DNA of 21,332 nucleotides from Actinocrinis sp046724665 (GCA_046724665.1 JBKOWZ010000064.1:1-21332); one strand, 5' to 3'. Counted from the stretch's first letter, positions 13,714 to 21,332 are shown. A program made the numbers and translations. The notes: generated from the letters alone by a model not told the origin.

Positions 13714-14292
13714 TCAGCGCGAGCCGCGGACGTGCTCGACCATGGCGAGGATGCCATAGGCGATGCCGCCGTCGAGGTCGCGGACCGCGAACGACGAGGT
13801 CATCGCGGCAGCCGCAAGCGCGCATGAGCGGTCGTCGAGTTCCGCGCGCGCATGCGTGCCGGTGACGATCTCCAGCCGGCGCGCGGCCGGGTCCACCGCG
13901 ATCAGCACCGACTTCGCGGCCGCGGGGCCGAGTTCGGCGTGCCTGGCCTCGGCCTGAGTGCGGGGGTCGGGGGTGAGCGTGCCGATGAAGACCGACCAGT
14001 TCAGGTCGGTGCGCTTCTGCGCGATGGCGATCGCCCGGCGGATCTGGGTGGATTCGATCAATGGCCCGGAGGAGGTGGTCGTGGAGGCGGAGGAAGGGGT
14101 GCTGCTGCCGTTGGGGGTGTGAGCGGGGGCAGCACTGTGGGCGGGGGCGGCGGCGTGGTGGTCGGCGGGAGCATGGTCCGGGGCGGCGGGCTGGGCGGGG
14201 GCGCTGCTCACGGGTTCTGTGCTCGCGGGTCCGGTGTCCGCGCCTTCCGGGGTCACGGACACGGCGGCCGCCTCGGCGTCACCAGGAGCCAC
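13714..14292 (-). CDS. DUF5130-like (TPM-fold-like) protein
   Basis: 192 residues from GTG 14292, with GGAGGGG just upstream. Residues 1-75 are a low-complexity Ala/Pro/Ser/Thr/His region, probably disordered. Residues 76-190 carry the recognisable domain: IRRAIAIAQKRTDLNWSVFIG, PRTQAEARHAELGP, SVLIAVDPAARRLEIVTG, then CALAAAAMTSSFAVRDLDGG and a helix ending in EHVRGSR. This resembles the actinobacterial DUF5130 family, which has a TPM-like fold and unknown function; the assignment is from memory. The start overlaps the end of the upstream small membrane protein gene by 14 nt, implying translational coupling and perhaps a joint role at the membrane. Confidence 0.75.
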   Translation of the reverse strand: MAPGDAEAAAVSVTPEGADTGPASTEPVSSAPAQPAAPDHAPADHHAAAPAHSAAPAHTPNGSSTPSSASTTTSSGPLIESTQIRRAIAIAQKRTDLNWSVFIGTLTPDPRTQAEARHAELGPAAAKSVLIAVDPAARRLEIVTGTHARAELDDRSCALAAAAMTSSFAVRDLDGGIAYGILAMVEHVRGSR

Positions 14293-14686
14293 TGGCCCCT
14301 CCAGTTCCCGCAGCCCTGCCCGCGCTCACGCTGTGCTGCTCGTCTGACTCGGAGGCGGACGAACGGCCCGGCTCCCGCGCGGTCGCGCCGTCCTGGCCGA
14401 TCCAGCCGACCTCGCGGCGGTTGTGGTCGCCGCGCGCCCAGCCGGGAAGCACCACGAGGAAGGCGATCAGCAGGAACAGGCCGAGCGGGATCCCGAGGTA
14501 GATACCCAGGGTTTGGAGGACCGACAGTCCCGGCCCGGCGTCCTCTCCGTCGTACGGGTGATTCGCCGCCAGCGCTGCGGACGCGGCCAGCAGCGGGACG
14601 ACGGCCGTCGCGGCGACAACACCGGCCCGCGCGGCGGTGCGCAGCCGTGTGGCGGGCGTCGTGCGGATGAGCTTGGTGATGGACAC
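14279..14686 (-). CDS. small membrane protein of unknown function
   Basis: 135 residues from GTG 14686. A basic N-terminus precedes a hydrophobic segment at about 21-41 ending in ALAA, which could be a cleaved signal peptide. A second strong transmembrane helix lies at about 56-82 (YLGIPLGLFLLIAFLVV), with a polar, acidic/arginine-containing cytoplasmic tail (REVGWIGQDG). Upstream in-frame codons exist, but the homologous-looking protein starts at MSITKL. A TANNNT element 6 nt before the GTG suggests a leaderless start. The gene overlaps the downstream DUF5130-like gene. I do not recognise a named domain; pairs of this kind occur in other actinobacteria, from memory. Confidence 0.7.
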   Translation of the reverse strand: MSITKLIRTTPATRLRTAARAGVVAATAVVPLLAASAALAANHPYDGEDAGPGLSVLQTLGIYLGIPLGLFLLIAFLVVLPGWARGDHNRREVGWIGQDGATAREPGRSSASESDEQHSVSAGRAAGTGGASGSW

Positions 14687-14692
14687 GTGAAA

Positions 14693-14698
14693 ACGGTA
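14693..14698 (-). promoter_or_regulatory. candidate -10 for the small membrane protein gene
   Basis: TACCGT on the minus strand ends 6 nt before GTG 14686, consistent with a leaderless transcript. No ribosome binding site precedes this GTG. The -35 is not clear. Confidence 0.3.
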
Positions 14699-14810
14699 GC
14701 TCAACCCCGGTCCGGTCTCGCGGCCAGGTCCGCATTCCGGCGAGAGTCCATCGGAAGCACAGGGAGTGGCGTATTCGCGCGTGGCCCGGACCTCGTTCAG
14801 GGGTTCGGAT

Positions 14811-16985
14811 TCAGCCGAGCGCGCGCAGGACTCGGGCCAGCGAGCGGACCCGCGGGTGCCCGGCCAGTTCATCGAGCGGCACCGGTCGGCCGCCGGGGTC
14901 GGCCAGCGGCAGCCGCCAGTTCGGATACTGGTCGCCGGACGTGCCCGGCAGGTTGTGCGGACGCAGGTCGCCCACGGCGTCGGGCAGGTAGACGCCGATC
15001 ATCCGCGCCGGAGTCCAGGCCAGGAAGCGGTGCAACGCCTCGATCGTCTCCTGCTCGCGCGCACCCGAGCGCAACAGGCCGCAGCCGCTCAGCAGGTCGA
15101 TCCACGCCTGCACGTTCGCCCGGTCCGCCTCCTTCTCCTCCTCAAGCGGCCGGGTGAGCAGGCCGAGCCGGTCGCGCAGCTCCAGGTGCGCGCCGGTCAG
15201 CAGCGCGGCGGCCGGCGGCAGGTCGTGCGTGGTGAGCGCGGCCAGGCAGTTCTCCCGCCAGCGGCCGGGGGGACGCGGCGCGCCCTCGGCGTCGCGCTCG
15301 AACCACAGCACGCTGGTGCCGAGGATCCCGCGGTCGGCCAGCGCGTCGCGGACCCAGGGCTCGACCGTGCCGAGGTCCTCGCCGATCACCAGCGCTCCGG
15401 CGCGGTGCGCCTCCAGGGTCAGGACGGCCAGCAGCGCCTCGTGGTCGTAGTACACGTACGTACCCTCGTGCGGCTTGGCCCCAGCGGGCACCCACCAGAG
15501 CCGGAAGAGCGCCATGACGTGGTCCATCCGCAGCCCGTCGGCGTGCCGCAGCACCCCGGCGAGCATCTGGCGGTACGGCAGGTACCCGGACTCGGCCAGC
15601 CGGTCCGGGCGCCACGGCCGGGAGCTCCAGTCCTGGCCGAGCTGGTTGAACTCGTCGGCCGGCGCGCCGATGGTGACCCCGCTCGCGTAGACGTCGAGGT
15701 CGGCCCACGTGTCCGCGCCGTCCGCCTGCGCGCCGACCGCCAGGTCGTGGAAGACGCCGTAGGCCATCCCGGAGTGTGCGCACGCCGTGCGGACCGCCGC
15801 GAGCTGCTCGTCGAGCAGCCATTGCAGCCAGCAGTGGAAGTCGATCTCGGCCCGCTGGACCTCGGCGAACTCGTGCACCGCTGCGCTGTCCGGGTGGCGC
15901 AGCGCGTCCGGCCACGCCGCGCTGTTCGCTCCGTAGAGGTGAGCCAGCGTCAGCCAGGTGGCGTGCAGCTGAAGCGCGCGGCCCTCGCGGGCGAGGTACG
16001 CGCGGTACGCCGCGGACCGCCCTGCTGTGCGCGGCGTCGCGTACAGCAGACGCAGCGCCGCCGCCTTGCCCTCCCAGACTTGGTCACGATCGATCAGATC
16101 GTCGGTCAGGTCGCGTTTACGCAGCTCGGAGCCGATCTGGTCAACCTGGTCGCGGACCTCGGCCGGTGCGTAAGCGTATTCGGGCACCGATTCGATGCGT
16201 AGGTGGATCGGGTCGGGGTAGCGCCGGGTTGCCGGCAGGTAGGGCGACGGATCGACCGGTGGTACGCCGCTGCTGCCGTGCAGCGGGTTGACCACCAGGA
16301 ATCCGGCGCCGAGGTCGTGCCCGGCGACGGCGGCGAGTTCGGCCAGGTCGCCGAGGTCTCCCATGCCCCACGAGCGGCGCGAGCGCAGCGAGTGCAGTTG
16401 CAGCGTGTAGCCCCAGGAGCGGCGGCGGGTCGGGGTGGTGAGCCGGTGCGGGGCGACGGCGAGCGGCGCCTGCTCGATCTCACTGCCGATGCGCGCGTAG
16501 AGCGTGTGCCAGCCGATCGGCAGCGCGACCGGCAACGCGAACGTATAAGAGGACAAACCACGTCGTTCGGTCGCCTCGACGGCAAGCAGTGCCACGTCGT
16601 AGCGCCGTCCGCCGTCCTCCAGCGCGATCCACAGCGTAGGCTGCGTACTCGGCGACGCGTGCACGGTAACGCGCGGAACGGCAGCGTTCGCATCGGCAGC
16701 GCGCCCTGCGCCCTCAGGCTCCTGCCGGACCACCACGCACGGCGGCAGCGCGCGGTACTGACGTTCCGTCAGCTGCCGCAGCGCCTCGCGGCACGCGGCC
16801 GGATCGGACGCGTCCACGCCGAAAGCGGCCAGCACGGCGGTGAGGGTCTCGGCGCTGACCGCGACCCGTTTGCCCTGCCAGTCGTGGTACTCGGTGGCGA
16901 TCCGGTAGGCACGCGCCGTCTCGACCAGTTCCGGCCAGGCGCTGCGGACCGCCAGAGCCTCGCCGCGCCGCGTCACGGAAGTCAT
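14811..16985 (-). CDS. malQ: 4-alpha-glucanotransferase (amylomaltase)
   Basis: 724 residues, the size of the long actinobacterial/enterobacterial MalQ form with an extra N-terminal domain (about 1-170) before the GH77 barrel. Barrel motifs: RRSWGMGDLGDL, PYLPATRRYPDP, then the nucleophile Asp488 in LRMDHVMAL, acid/base Glu536 in VIGEDLG, and Asp588 in TTHDLPP. The C-terminal NLPGT...YPNWR segment is also typical. It transfers maltooligosaccharide segments between alpha-1,4-glucans in glycogen and maltodextrin metabolism and is cytoplasmic. ATG 16985 is preferred over a TTG three codons upstream because GAGAAG lies 9 nt before it. The 154-bp gap to the HNH gene has room for a promoter. Confidence 0.95.
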   Translation of the reverse strand: MTSVTRRGEALAVRSAWPELVETARAYRIATEYHDWQGKRVAVSAETLTAVLAAFGVDASDPAACREALRQLTERQYRALPPCVVVRQEPEGAGRAADANAAVPRVTVHASPSTQPTLWIALEDGGRRYDVALLAVEATERRGLSSYTFALPVALPIGWHTLYARIGSEIEQAPLAVAPHRLTTPTRRRSWGYTLQLHSLRSRRSWGMGDLGDLAELAAVAGHDLGAGFLVVNPLHGSSGVPPVDPSPYLPATRRYPDPIHLRIESVPEYAYAPAEVRDQVDQIGSELRKRDLTDDLIDRDQVWEGKAAALRLLYATPRTAGRSAAYRAYLAREGRALQLHATWLTLAHLYGANSAAWPDALRHPDSAAVHEFAEVQRAEIDFHCWLQWLLDEQLAAVRTACAHSGMAYGVFHDLAVGAQADGADTWADLDVYASGVTIGAPADEFNQLGQDWSSRPWRPDRLAESGYLPYRQMLAGVLRHADGLRMDHVMALFRLWWVPAGAKPHEGTYVYYDHEALLAVLTLEAHRAGALVIGEDLGTVEPWVRDALADRGILGTSVLWFERDAEGAPRPPGRWRENCLAALTTHDLPPAAALLTGAHLELRDRLGLLTRPLEEEKEADRANVQAWIDLLSGCGLLRSGAREQETIEALHRFLAWTPARMIGVYLPDAVGDLRPHNLPGTSGDQYPNWRLPLADPGGRPVPLDELAGHPRVRSLARVLRALG

Positions 16986-17139
16986 GGTTACCAACTTCTC
17001 ACAGGGCAGTTACAGACGGAATCCGCCGCTCTGGACGCCCGTGTTGCGAGGAGTTCACAGTTCAGGCGCCCGGTGCGGCGGATCCATCATGCGGCCGTTC
17101 GGACTGTTCGATTGTCAGGTCGGTGCGTTTCGGCGCGGG

Positions 17140-17724
17140 TCAGGCGGCCAGCCGCCTGGTCTTCGCGGCCGCAGAGACGACGATGCCGTCCGGCCCGTAG
17201 GGCGCGAACGGCAGCAGGTCCACATCGGCTCCGTAACCTTTGAGGTACGGCATCCAGCGCGGGTCGGTCCTCCCCGAAGACAGGATCCGCCAGGCGGATC
17301 CGGAGGGTTGGACCGGCTGCCGTTTCATCCGCCAGCCGAGCTCGATCAGCGGCCGGTCGGCCTTGACATGGTTGCATCTGCGACAGGAGGAGACGACGTT
17401 GTCCCAGGCGTGCCGGCCCCCGCGCGAGCGCGGGACCACGTGGTCGATGCTGGTGGCCGGGGCGTCGCAGTACACACAGCGCCCGGCGTCGCGGGCGAAG
17501 ACGGCACGCCGGGTGAGCGGCACGCCGCGGCGCACCGGGACACGGACGTAGCGGGTGAGTTTGACCACGGACGGGGCCGGCAGTTCGAACGCCGCGGCGT
17601 GCAGCGGGGCGCCGACCTCTTCGAGCGTGACGGCCTTCTGGTTCAGGACGAGGACCACCGCGCGCCGCTGCGGGACGACACAGAGTGGCTCGTAGGAAGC
17701 GTTCAGGACCAGCGAGTGCGGCAC
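17140..17724 (-). CDS. HNH endonuclease family protein (actinobacterial)
   Basis: 194 residues. The N-terminal LVLNASYEPLCVVPQRRAVV segment is characteristic of a widespread actinobacterial HNH family. The nuclease core has CVYC (Cys83, Cys86), IDHVVPRSRGG (Asp94, His95), Asn109 and CRRCN (Cys114, Cys117), so the structural zinc cysteines and the HNH residues are intact. The C-terminus (DPRWMPYLKGYGAD) is also conserved in the family. It is predicted to cut DNA in the cytoplasm; no partner methylase or toxin/antitoxin gene is adjacent, so a restriction role is not supported. GTG 17724 has GGAGGAGG 7 nt upstream. Confidence 0.88.
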   Translation of the reverse strand: MPHSLVLNASYEPLCVVPQRRAVVLVLNQKAVTLEEVGAPLHAAAFELPAPSVVKLTRYVRVPVRRGVPLTRRAVFARDAGRCVYCDAPATSIDHVVPRSRGGRHAWDNVVSSCRRCNHVKADRPLIELGWRMKRQPVQPSGSAWRILSSGRTDPRWMPYLKGYGADVDLLPFAPYGPDGIVVSAAAKTRRLAA

Positions 17725-18100
17725 GGGTGCCTCCTCCTATCAGCGCCCGGCGCGTGGCTCGCACCGGACTCCGGGTACCCGACGGGAGGGTGGCGCGATG
17801 CTCGAAAGGCGTCGAGCCCTGCGGGCGGTCCGGCCATGACGGAACCATGGCCCATCCGCCCCGCAGCAGGCCTGCCAAGCCTGACCGCGACCGCCCGTCG
17901 TCGGGCGTGTATCCAAGTGTGGCTGTCTGGGTTGTTCCCGCGCCACCCTGTTTCCACGCGACCTGCGGGAATTCGCCGTTTGGTCACCGGAGCTTCCGGA
18001 CCAAACACCATGAAACGGACCTGATGCCCGAGTCCCCGGCCGGTGCACGGGCGCCGAGGCGCTAACGTCGGACCGTTCCGGCTATCACTCGCCCGAAAGG
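17725..18100. other. divergent intergenic region between HNH gene and mscS (376 bp)
   Basis: No gene is supported. A 62-codon frame from ATG 17837 to TGA 18024 lacks a ribosome binding site and GC3 bias. TAACGT at 18063-18068 could be a -10 for the channel gene. CCGGA/TCCGG around GCT near 17990 is a small dyad. Nothing else stands out. Confidence 0.4.
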
Positions 18101-19057
18101 ATGATCCAGACGGTGTCCGCGCCCCGTTCCGCACTGCTTCCGGCGTCCATATCCACGCCCTCCGGCCAGCCGTCCAGTGAGCCGGTCACCGCGAACAGCG
18201 TCGGACACTGGTTCTCGGTGCACGCCTCGCTGCTGATCAGCCACGGCGCGCAGATCCTGTCGATCATCGGCGCCTGCCTGATCCTGCGCGCGCTGACCAG
18301 GCGGTCGATCAGCCGGGTCGTGCACCACGCGGCCAAGGCCGCCGAGTGGCGCGCCGGCCGGCTGCTCAGCGGCTCCGCGCTGATCGCCGGCGAGCGGACG
18401 CGGCAGCGTACGCAGGCGATCGGCTCGGTGCTGCGCTCGCTGGCCAATGCGGTCATCTTCGCCATCGGCGGTCTGATGATCATCTCGGTGCTGTCCATCC
18501 CGATCGCGCCGATCCTGGCCTCGGTCTCGGTGGTCGGCGTGGCGCTCGGCCTCGGGGCGCAGGGCCTGATCACCGACTTCATCTCGGGCATCTTCATGAT
18601 CTTCGAGGATCAGTACGGCGTGGGCGACGTGATCGACGCCGGGCCGGCCAAGGGCACCGTCGAGGAGGTCGGGCTGCGCATCACCAAGCTGCGCGATGCG
18701 GACGGGGTGATGTGGTACGTACGCAACGGCTCGATCAACAGGGTCGGTAACAAGTCGCAGGGCTGGGCACGCGTGGTGGTGGACGTCCCCGTCGCTTACA
18801 CCGAGGACGTGGCACGGGCACGCGAGATCATGACGCTGGCCGTGGACGAACTCTACGAGGACGAGCGGTGGCGTGACCGGTTCATCGAGGGCAAGCCGCA
18901 GGTGGTCGGCGTTGAGTCACTCGACGGTGCGTACGTCGTCATCCGCATACAGGCACGCACCGCGCCGCAGAAGGACTTCGAGGTCGCGCGCGAGCTACGC
19001 GTGCGGCTGAAGTCCGCCCTCGACGCCGAGGAAGTCCAGGTCGCCTCGTTGAAGTAG
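18101..19057 (+). CDS. MscS family mechanosensitive channel
   Basis: 318 residues. The first 35 are polar, serine/proline-rich and poorly typical. Three helices follow: about 44-64, 112-134 and the pore helix 138-172 (VVGVALGLGAQGLITDFISG), whose glycine/alanine pattern is that of MscS TM3. The beta domain follows, with GVGDVID, GTVEEVGLRITKLRD and the Asn-rich VRNGSINRVGN. A mixed alpha/beta C-terminal domain ends near VQVASLK. It is a membrane channel that opens under tension to release solutes during hypo-osmotic shock. ATG 18101 has GAAAGG almost directly before it, too close for an ideal ribosome binding site; GTG 18113 is a realistic alternative start. Confidence 0.92.
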   Translation: MIQTVSAPRSALLPASISTPSGQPSSEPVTANSVGHWFSVHASLLISHGAQILSIIGACLILRALTRRSISRVVHHAAKAAEWRAGRLLSGSALIAGERTRQRTQAIGSVLRSLANAVIFAIGGLMIISVLSIPIAPILASVSVVGVALGLGAQGLITDFISGIFMIFEDQYGVGDVIDAGPAKGTVEEVGLRITKLRDADGVMWYVRNGSINRVGNKSQGWARVVVDVPVAYTEDVARAREIMTLAVDELYEDERWRDRFIEGKPQVVGVESLDGAYVVIRIQARTAPQKDFEVARELRVRLKSALDAEEVQVASLK

Positions 19058-19071
19058 GCCGACGCACGGAC

Positions 19072-19093
19072 GGCTGACGCGGGACGCTCAGCC
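19072..19093. terminator. short dyad between convergent mscS and GNAT genes
   Basis: GGCTGA (19072-19077) pairs with TCAGCC (19088-19093), with an additional GC/GC pairing inside after one bulged base. It spans the GNAT stop codon and could be a weak bidirectional terminator in the 30-bp gap. Confidence 0.35.
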
Positions 19094-19639
19094 GTTCGGG
19101 TCCATGTCTGCGCGCACGATCGAGTACGAGACCATGTCGCGCCAGGCCCCGTCGCGGAAGCAGGCGCCGCGCAGCACCCCCTCGCGGGTGAAGCCGGCCT
19201 TCTCCAGCGCCCGCTGCTCGGCCACGTTGACGACCTCGGTGCTTGCCTCGATCCGGTTGACCTGGGTGTGCGCGAACAGGTACCGCGCCAGCAGCCGCTG
19301 CGCCCGCGAGCCGTAGCCCTTGCCGCGCTCCCGGACCAGCAGGCTGATGCCGATGTTCCAGCTGAACGACGTCGGGCCGGTGGTCATCCGGTGCCAGCCG
19401 ACGTCCCCGACGAAGACGTCGCCGGCCGGTCCGACCTCGCCCGGGGCGCCGTCGCGCACCACGGCGAGCTTGCCGCCGCCGTCGCCGATGAAGCCGTCCG
19501 CGAACCGCGCGCGGAGGCGCCCCGGATTGCCGTAGCCGAAGAAGCCGAATTCGGAGGCCTCCACGGGGTCGTCGTACAGCTGTTCCAGCAGCGGCAGATC
19601 GGACTCGAGCACCGGGCGCAGCCGTATTGCCTCGCTCAT
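19088..19639 (-). CDS. GNAT family N-acetyltransferase (RimJ/RimL-like)
   Basis: 183 residues. IRLRPVLESDLPLLEQLYDD opens the fold. FSWNIGISL is strand 4, followed by the acetyl-CoA pyrophosphate loop RERGKGYG (103-110). NRIEASTEVVNVAEQRALEKAGFTREGVLRG is the classical RimJ-like C-terminal half. It transfers an acetyl group from acetyl-CoA to an amine; the substrate (a protein N-terminus or a small molecule) cannot be told. ATG 19639 has AAGGTG 6 nt upstream. It is divergent from the M20 peptidase, with an operator-like element in the shared region. Confidence 0.9.
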   Translation of the reverse strand: MSEAIRLRPVLESDLPLLEQLYDDPVEASEFGFFGYGNPGRLRARFADGFIGDGGGKLAVVRDGAPGEVGPAGDVFVGDVGWHRMTTGPTSFSWNIGISLLVRERGKGYGSRAQRLLARYLFAHTQVNRIEASTEVVNVAEQRALEKAGFTREGVLRGACFRDGAWRDMVSYSIVRADMDPNG

Positions 19640-19722
19640 GCCGGCACCTTACCGATCCCGAACCTCCGTCCGCGCCGGAGACAGGGCAGCGCCGAAGAGG
19701 CGCGCCGCGTTCGCGGGTAAAG

Positions 19723-19736
19723 ATACTCGCTGGTAG
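19723..19736 (+). promoter_or_regulatory. third copy of the TACTCG-N3-GTA element
   Basis: ATACTCGCTGGTAG matches nine of the nine positions shared by the sites upstream of the dehydrogenase and ecm (TACTCG and GTA). It lies 70 bp before the M20 GTG and 84 bp before the GNAT ATG, so it could act on either gene. Confidence 0.4.
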
Positions 19737-19805
19737 GGGCCGATTCCGGCCTGCCCAGCGGGGTAGATCTGCGGGGTTTGATCCGTTGTTGAGGAGCTGG
19801 TCGCA

Positions 19806-21020
19806 GTGCCGTTCGAAGGCAGGGCAGCGTCCGAAGGTCCCGATTCATCCGATATGCCGTCGCACTCCATACCGCTGTTCGCCGGCTCCGCGCTGACGGA
19901 CCGGCTGGCCGAGCTGGTCACCCTCGAGTCGCCGCCCGCCGCGCTCGGCCCGCTGGAGCGCTGCGCCGACCTGCTGGCCGAGTGGGGCACCGCGGTGCTC
20001 GGCCGCGCGCCGCGCCGGGTGCTGCGCGACGGGCTGCCGCACCTGCTGTGGTCCGCCCCGGACCAGCGGGTGCTGATGCTCGGGCACTTCGACACGGTCT
20101 GGCCGGAGGGCACGATCCGCGACTGGCCGTTCGCGGTCGCCGACGGCCGGGCGAGCGGTCCTGGCGTGCTCGACATGAAGGCCGGCATCGTGCAGCTGTT
20201 CGCCGCGCTCGCGTCGCTGCCGGACCCCTCGCGCGTCGGCGTGCTGCTCACCTGCGACGAGGAGAGCGGTTCGGGCACGTCGCGCACGCTGATCGAGCAG
20301 CAGGCCGTGCGCAGCGGCGCGGTGCTCGTGTGCGAGCCGAGCACGCCGGACGGCCAGCTGAAGATCGCGCGCAAGGGCGGGTCCGTCTACCGGCTGACCG
20401 CGCGCGGCCGCGCCGCGCACGCCGGCGTCGAGCCGCACCTCGGCGTGAACGCCACGGTCGAGCTCGCGCACCACGTTCTGGCGGTGCAGTCCCTGGCGAA
20501 CCCGGAGCGCGGCACGAGTGTGACACCCACGGTGCTGTCCGGCGGCACCACCACGAACACCGTGCCCGAACTCGCTACTCTGACCATCGACGTACGCGCG
20601 TGGACACGCAGCGAGCTGGGCCGCGTGGACGGCGCGCTGCGCAAACTCGCCCCGCGGCTCGACGGCGCCGCGCTCGCGCTGAGCGGCGGGGTCAACCGCT
20701 ACCCGCTCGATCCGGAGGTCAGCTTGCCGCTGCTTGAGCTGGCGCAGCGCACGGCCGCGGTGCTCGGCCTGGAGCCGCCCGGCGCGGCCTACGCCCCCGG
20801 GGCCTCCGACGGGAACTTCACCGCGGCGCTCGGCGTGCCGACGCTGGACGGCCTCGGCGCGGTCGGCGCGGGCCCGCACGCCCGCGGCGAGTTCGTCGAG
20901 CTCACCGCGATGCCGGAGCGGATCGCGCTGCTGGCCGGGATCGTCGAGCGGATGCTGGATTCGCCGCGTTCGCCGCGCTCCGACCTGCTCGCCGCGCAGG
21001 CGGCCGGCCGAGCCGGGTGA
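19806..21020 (+). CDS. M20 family metallopeptidase (carboxypeptidase G2-like)
   Basis: 404 residues. The two-zinc ligand set is complete: GHFDTV (His94), GPGVLDMKAG (Asp123, bridging), DEESGS (Glu152 general base, Glu153), CEPS (Glu177) and GPHARGE (His358). A dimerisation/lid domain occupies about 190-295, with the AAHAG histidine (His205). The closest type is carboxypeptidase G2, which removes C-terminal glutamate from folate-like or peptide substrates; the actual substrate is unknown. There is no signal peptide, so it is likely cytoplasmic. GTG 19806 has GAGGAG 11 nt upstream. Met17 is an alternative start. The stop overlaps the start of the carboxylate-amine ligase (GTGA at 21017-21020). 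Confidence 0.92.
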   Translation: MPFEGRAASEGPDSSDMPSHSIPLFAGSALTDRLAELVTLESPPAALGPLERCADLLAEWGTAVLGRAPRRVLRDGLPHLLWSAPDQRVLMLGHFDTVWPEGTIRDWPFAVADGRASGPGVLDMKAGIVQLFAALASLPDPSRVGVLLTCDEESGSGTSRTLIEQQAVRSGAVLVCEPSTPDGQLKIARKGGSVYRLTARGRAAHAGVEPHLGVNATVELAHHVLAVQSLANPERGTSVTPTVLSGGTTTNTVPELATLTIDVRAWTRSELGRVDGALRKLAPRLDGAALALSGGVNRYPLDPEVSLPLLELAQRTAAVLGLEPPGAAYAPGASDGNFTAALGVPTLDGLGAVGAGPHARGEFVELTAMPERIALLAGIVERMLDSPRSPRSDLLAAQAAGRAG

Positions 21021-21332
21021 GCGCCGGAGGCGCGGCGCGACCGCGGTTCGGCGTCGAGGAGGAGTTCCTCGTCATCGACCCGGTCTCGCGGCTGCCGGTG
21101 CCGAAGGCCGCGGCGGTGGCCGAGCGCGCTGCCGAGCGGCTCGGCGGCCGGGTCGGCGGCGAGATAACCGAGCTTCAGCTGGAGACCAGGACCGATCCGT
21201 GCGATACCGCGGGCCGGCTGCACGCGCAGCTGGCCGAGGCTCGCCGGGTCGCCGCCGACGCGGCCCGGCCGAGCGGCGCGGCGATCGTGGCGACCGGGAC
21301 GCCGGTGCTCGGCCGGGTGGTCCCGCCGCCGA
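21017..21332 (+). CDS. carboxylate-amine ligase / glutamate-cysteine ligase type 2 (3' truncated)
   Basis: Only the first 105 codons are in the window. From GTG 21017 the protein begins MSAGGAARPRFGVEEEFLVIDP. FGVEEEF is the N-terminal signature of the GCS2/YbdK family of ATP-dependent carboxylate-amine ligases, and GGEITELQLETRTDP and AIVATGTPVLG fit the next family segments. Such enzymes join glutamate or another carboxylate to an amine. In mycothiol-producing actinobacteria the physiological product is often unknown, and 'glutamate-cysteine ligase' is a nominal label. The GTG overlaps the M20 peptidase stop, so the two are translationally coupled. Confidence 0.88.
   Translation, partial: MSAGGAARPRFGVEEEFLVIDPVSRLPVPKAAAVAERAAERLGGRVGGEITELQLETRTDPCDTAGRLHAQLAEARRVAADAARPSGAAIVATGTPVLGRVVPPP

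Noticed and set aside
17021..17083. ATCCGCCGC and GCGGCGGAT inverted repeat between malQ and the HNH gene
   Set aside because: The arms are exact (17021-17029, 17075-17083) but 45 nt apart, and such GC strings are common here; not supported as a terminator.
17140..17724. Restriction-modification or toxin-antitoxin system around the HNH gene
   Set aside because: No methyltransferase, specificity subunit, immunity or antitoxin gene is adjacent; the protein belongs to a stand-alone actinobacterial family.
1..21332. CRISPR arrays, insertion sequences, prophage, tRNA and rRNA genes
   Set aside because: No regularly spaced repeats, transposase or integrase motifs, tRNA cloverleaf or rRNA sequence were seen on either strand.

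Overview
The window is chromosomal DNA of a GC-rich, mycelial actinomycete related to Streptomyces or Catenulispora. Reasons: codon third positions are overwhelmingly G or C; GTG starts and GTGA/ATGA gene overlaps are common; several starts look leaderless; and several actinobacterial markers are present (Scy and FilP cytoskeletal proteins, NucS, a Streptomyces-type fused 3-hydroxyacyl-CoA dehydrogenase, ethylmalonyl-CoA mutase). From memory, the order filP - ABC transporters - nucS - 3-hydroxyacyl-CoA dehydrogenase resembles the SCO5385-SCO5397 region of S. coelicolor. No rRNA, tRNA, CRISPR array, insertion sequence or phage gene was seen.

Layout. 1-2798: end of scy, then filP (polar growth and hyphal cytoskeleton), then an AI-2E-type membrane permease. 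2795-3553: a convergent alpha/beta hydrolase. 3725-7422: two tandem, clearly paralogous ABC transporter operons (ATPase plus permease each). They are separated by an inverted repeat with a consensus DnaA box in its loop, and are followed by a strong hairpin and a short relic of a third permease. 7586-9726 (minus): a fused two-module 3-hydroxyacyl-CoA dehydrogenase followed by a small zinc-ribbon-like protein. 9727-10305: a G-poor intergenic stretch with a G-quadruplex motif. 10306-11493: nucS (mismatch-specific endonuclease) and a small helical protein. 11608-13605 (minus): ethylmalonyl-CoA mutase. 13714-14686 (minus): a small membrane protein and a DUF5130-like protein. 14811-16985 (minus): malQ. 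17140-17724 (minus): an HNH endonuclease family protein. 18101-19057: an MscS-type channel. 19088-19639 (minus): a GNAT acetyltransferase. 19806-21332: an M20 metallopeptidase translationally coupled to a GCS2-type carboxylate-amine ligase that runs off the window.

Most genes are ordinary actinobacterial core genes. The most notable patterns are regulatory. (1) A 14-bp element, WTACTCGNNNGTAR, lies about 62 bp upstream of both C4-acyl-CoA genes (3-hydroxyacyl-CoA dehydrogenase and ecm), and a third copy lies in the GNAT/M20 divergent region; this suggests an uncharacterised regulon. (2) nucS carries the only in-frame TTA leucine codon found by eye in the window, so a bldA-type tRNA could affect mismatch repair. 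(3) A perfect DnaA box sits in the loop of an 11-bp inverted repeat between the two ABC operons. All of this was read by eye, without similarity searches or folding calculations.
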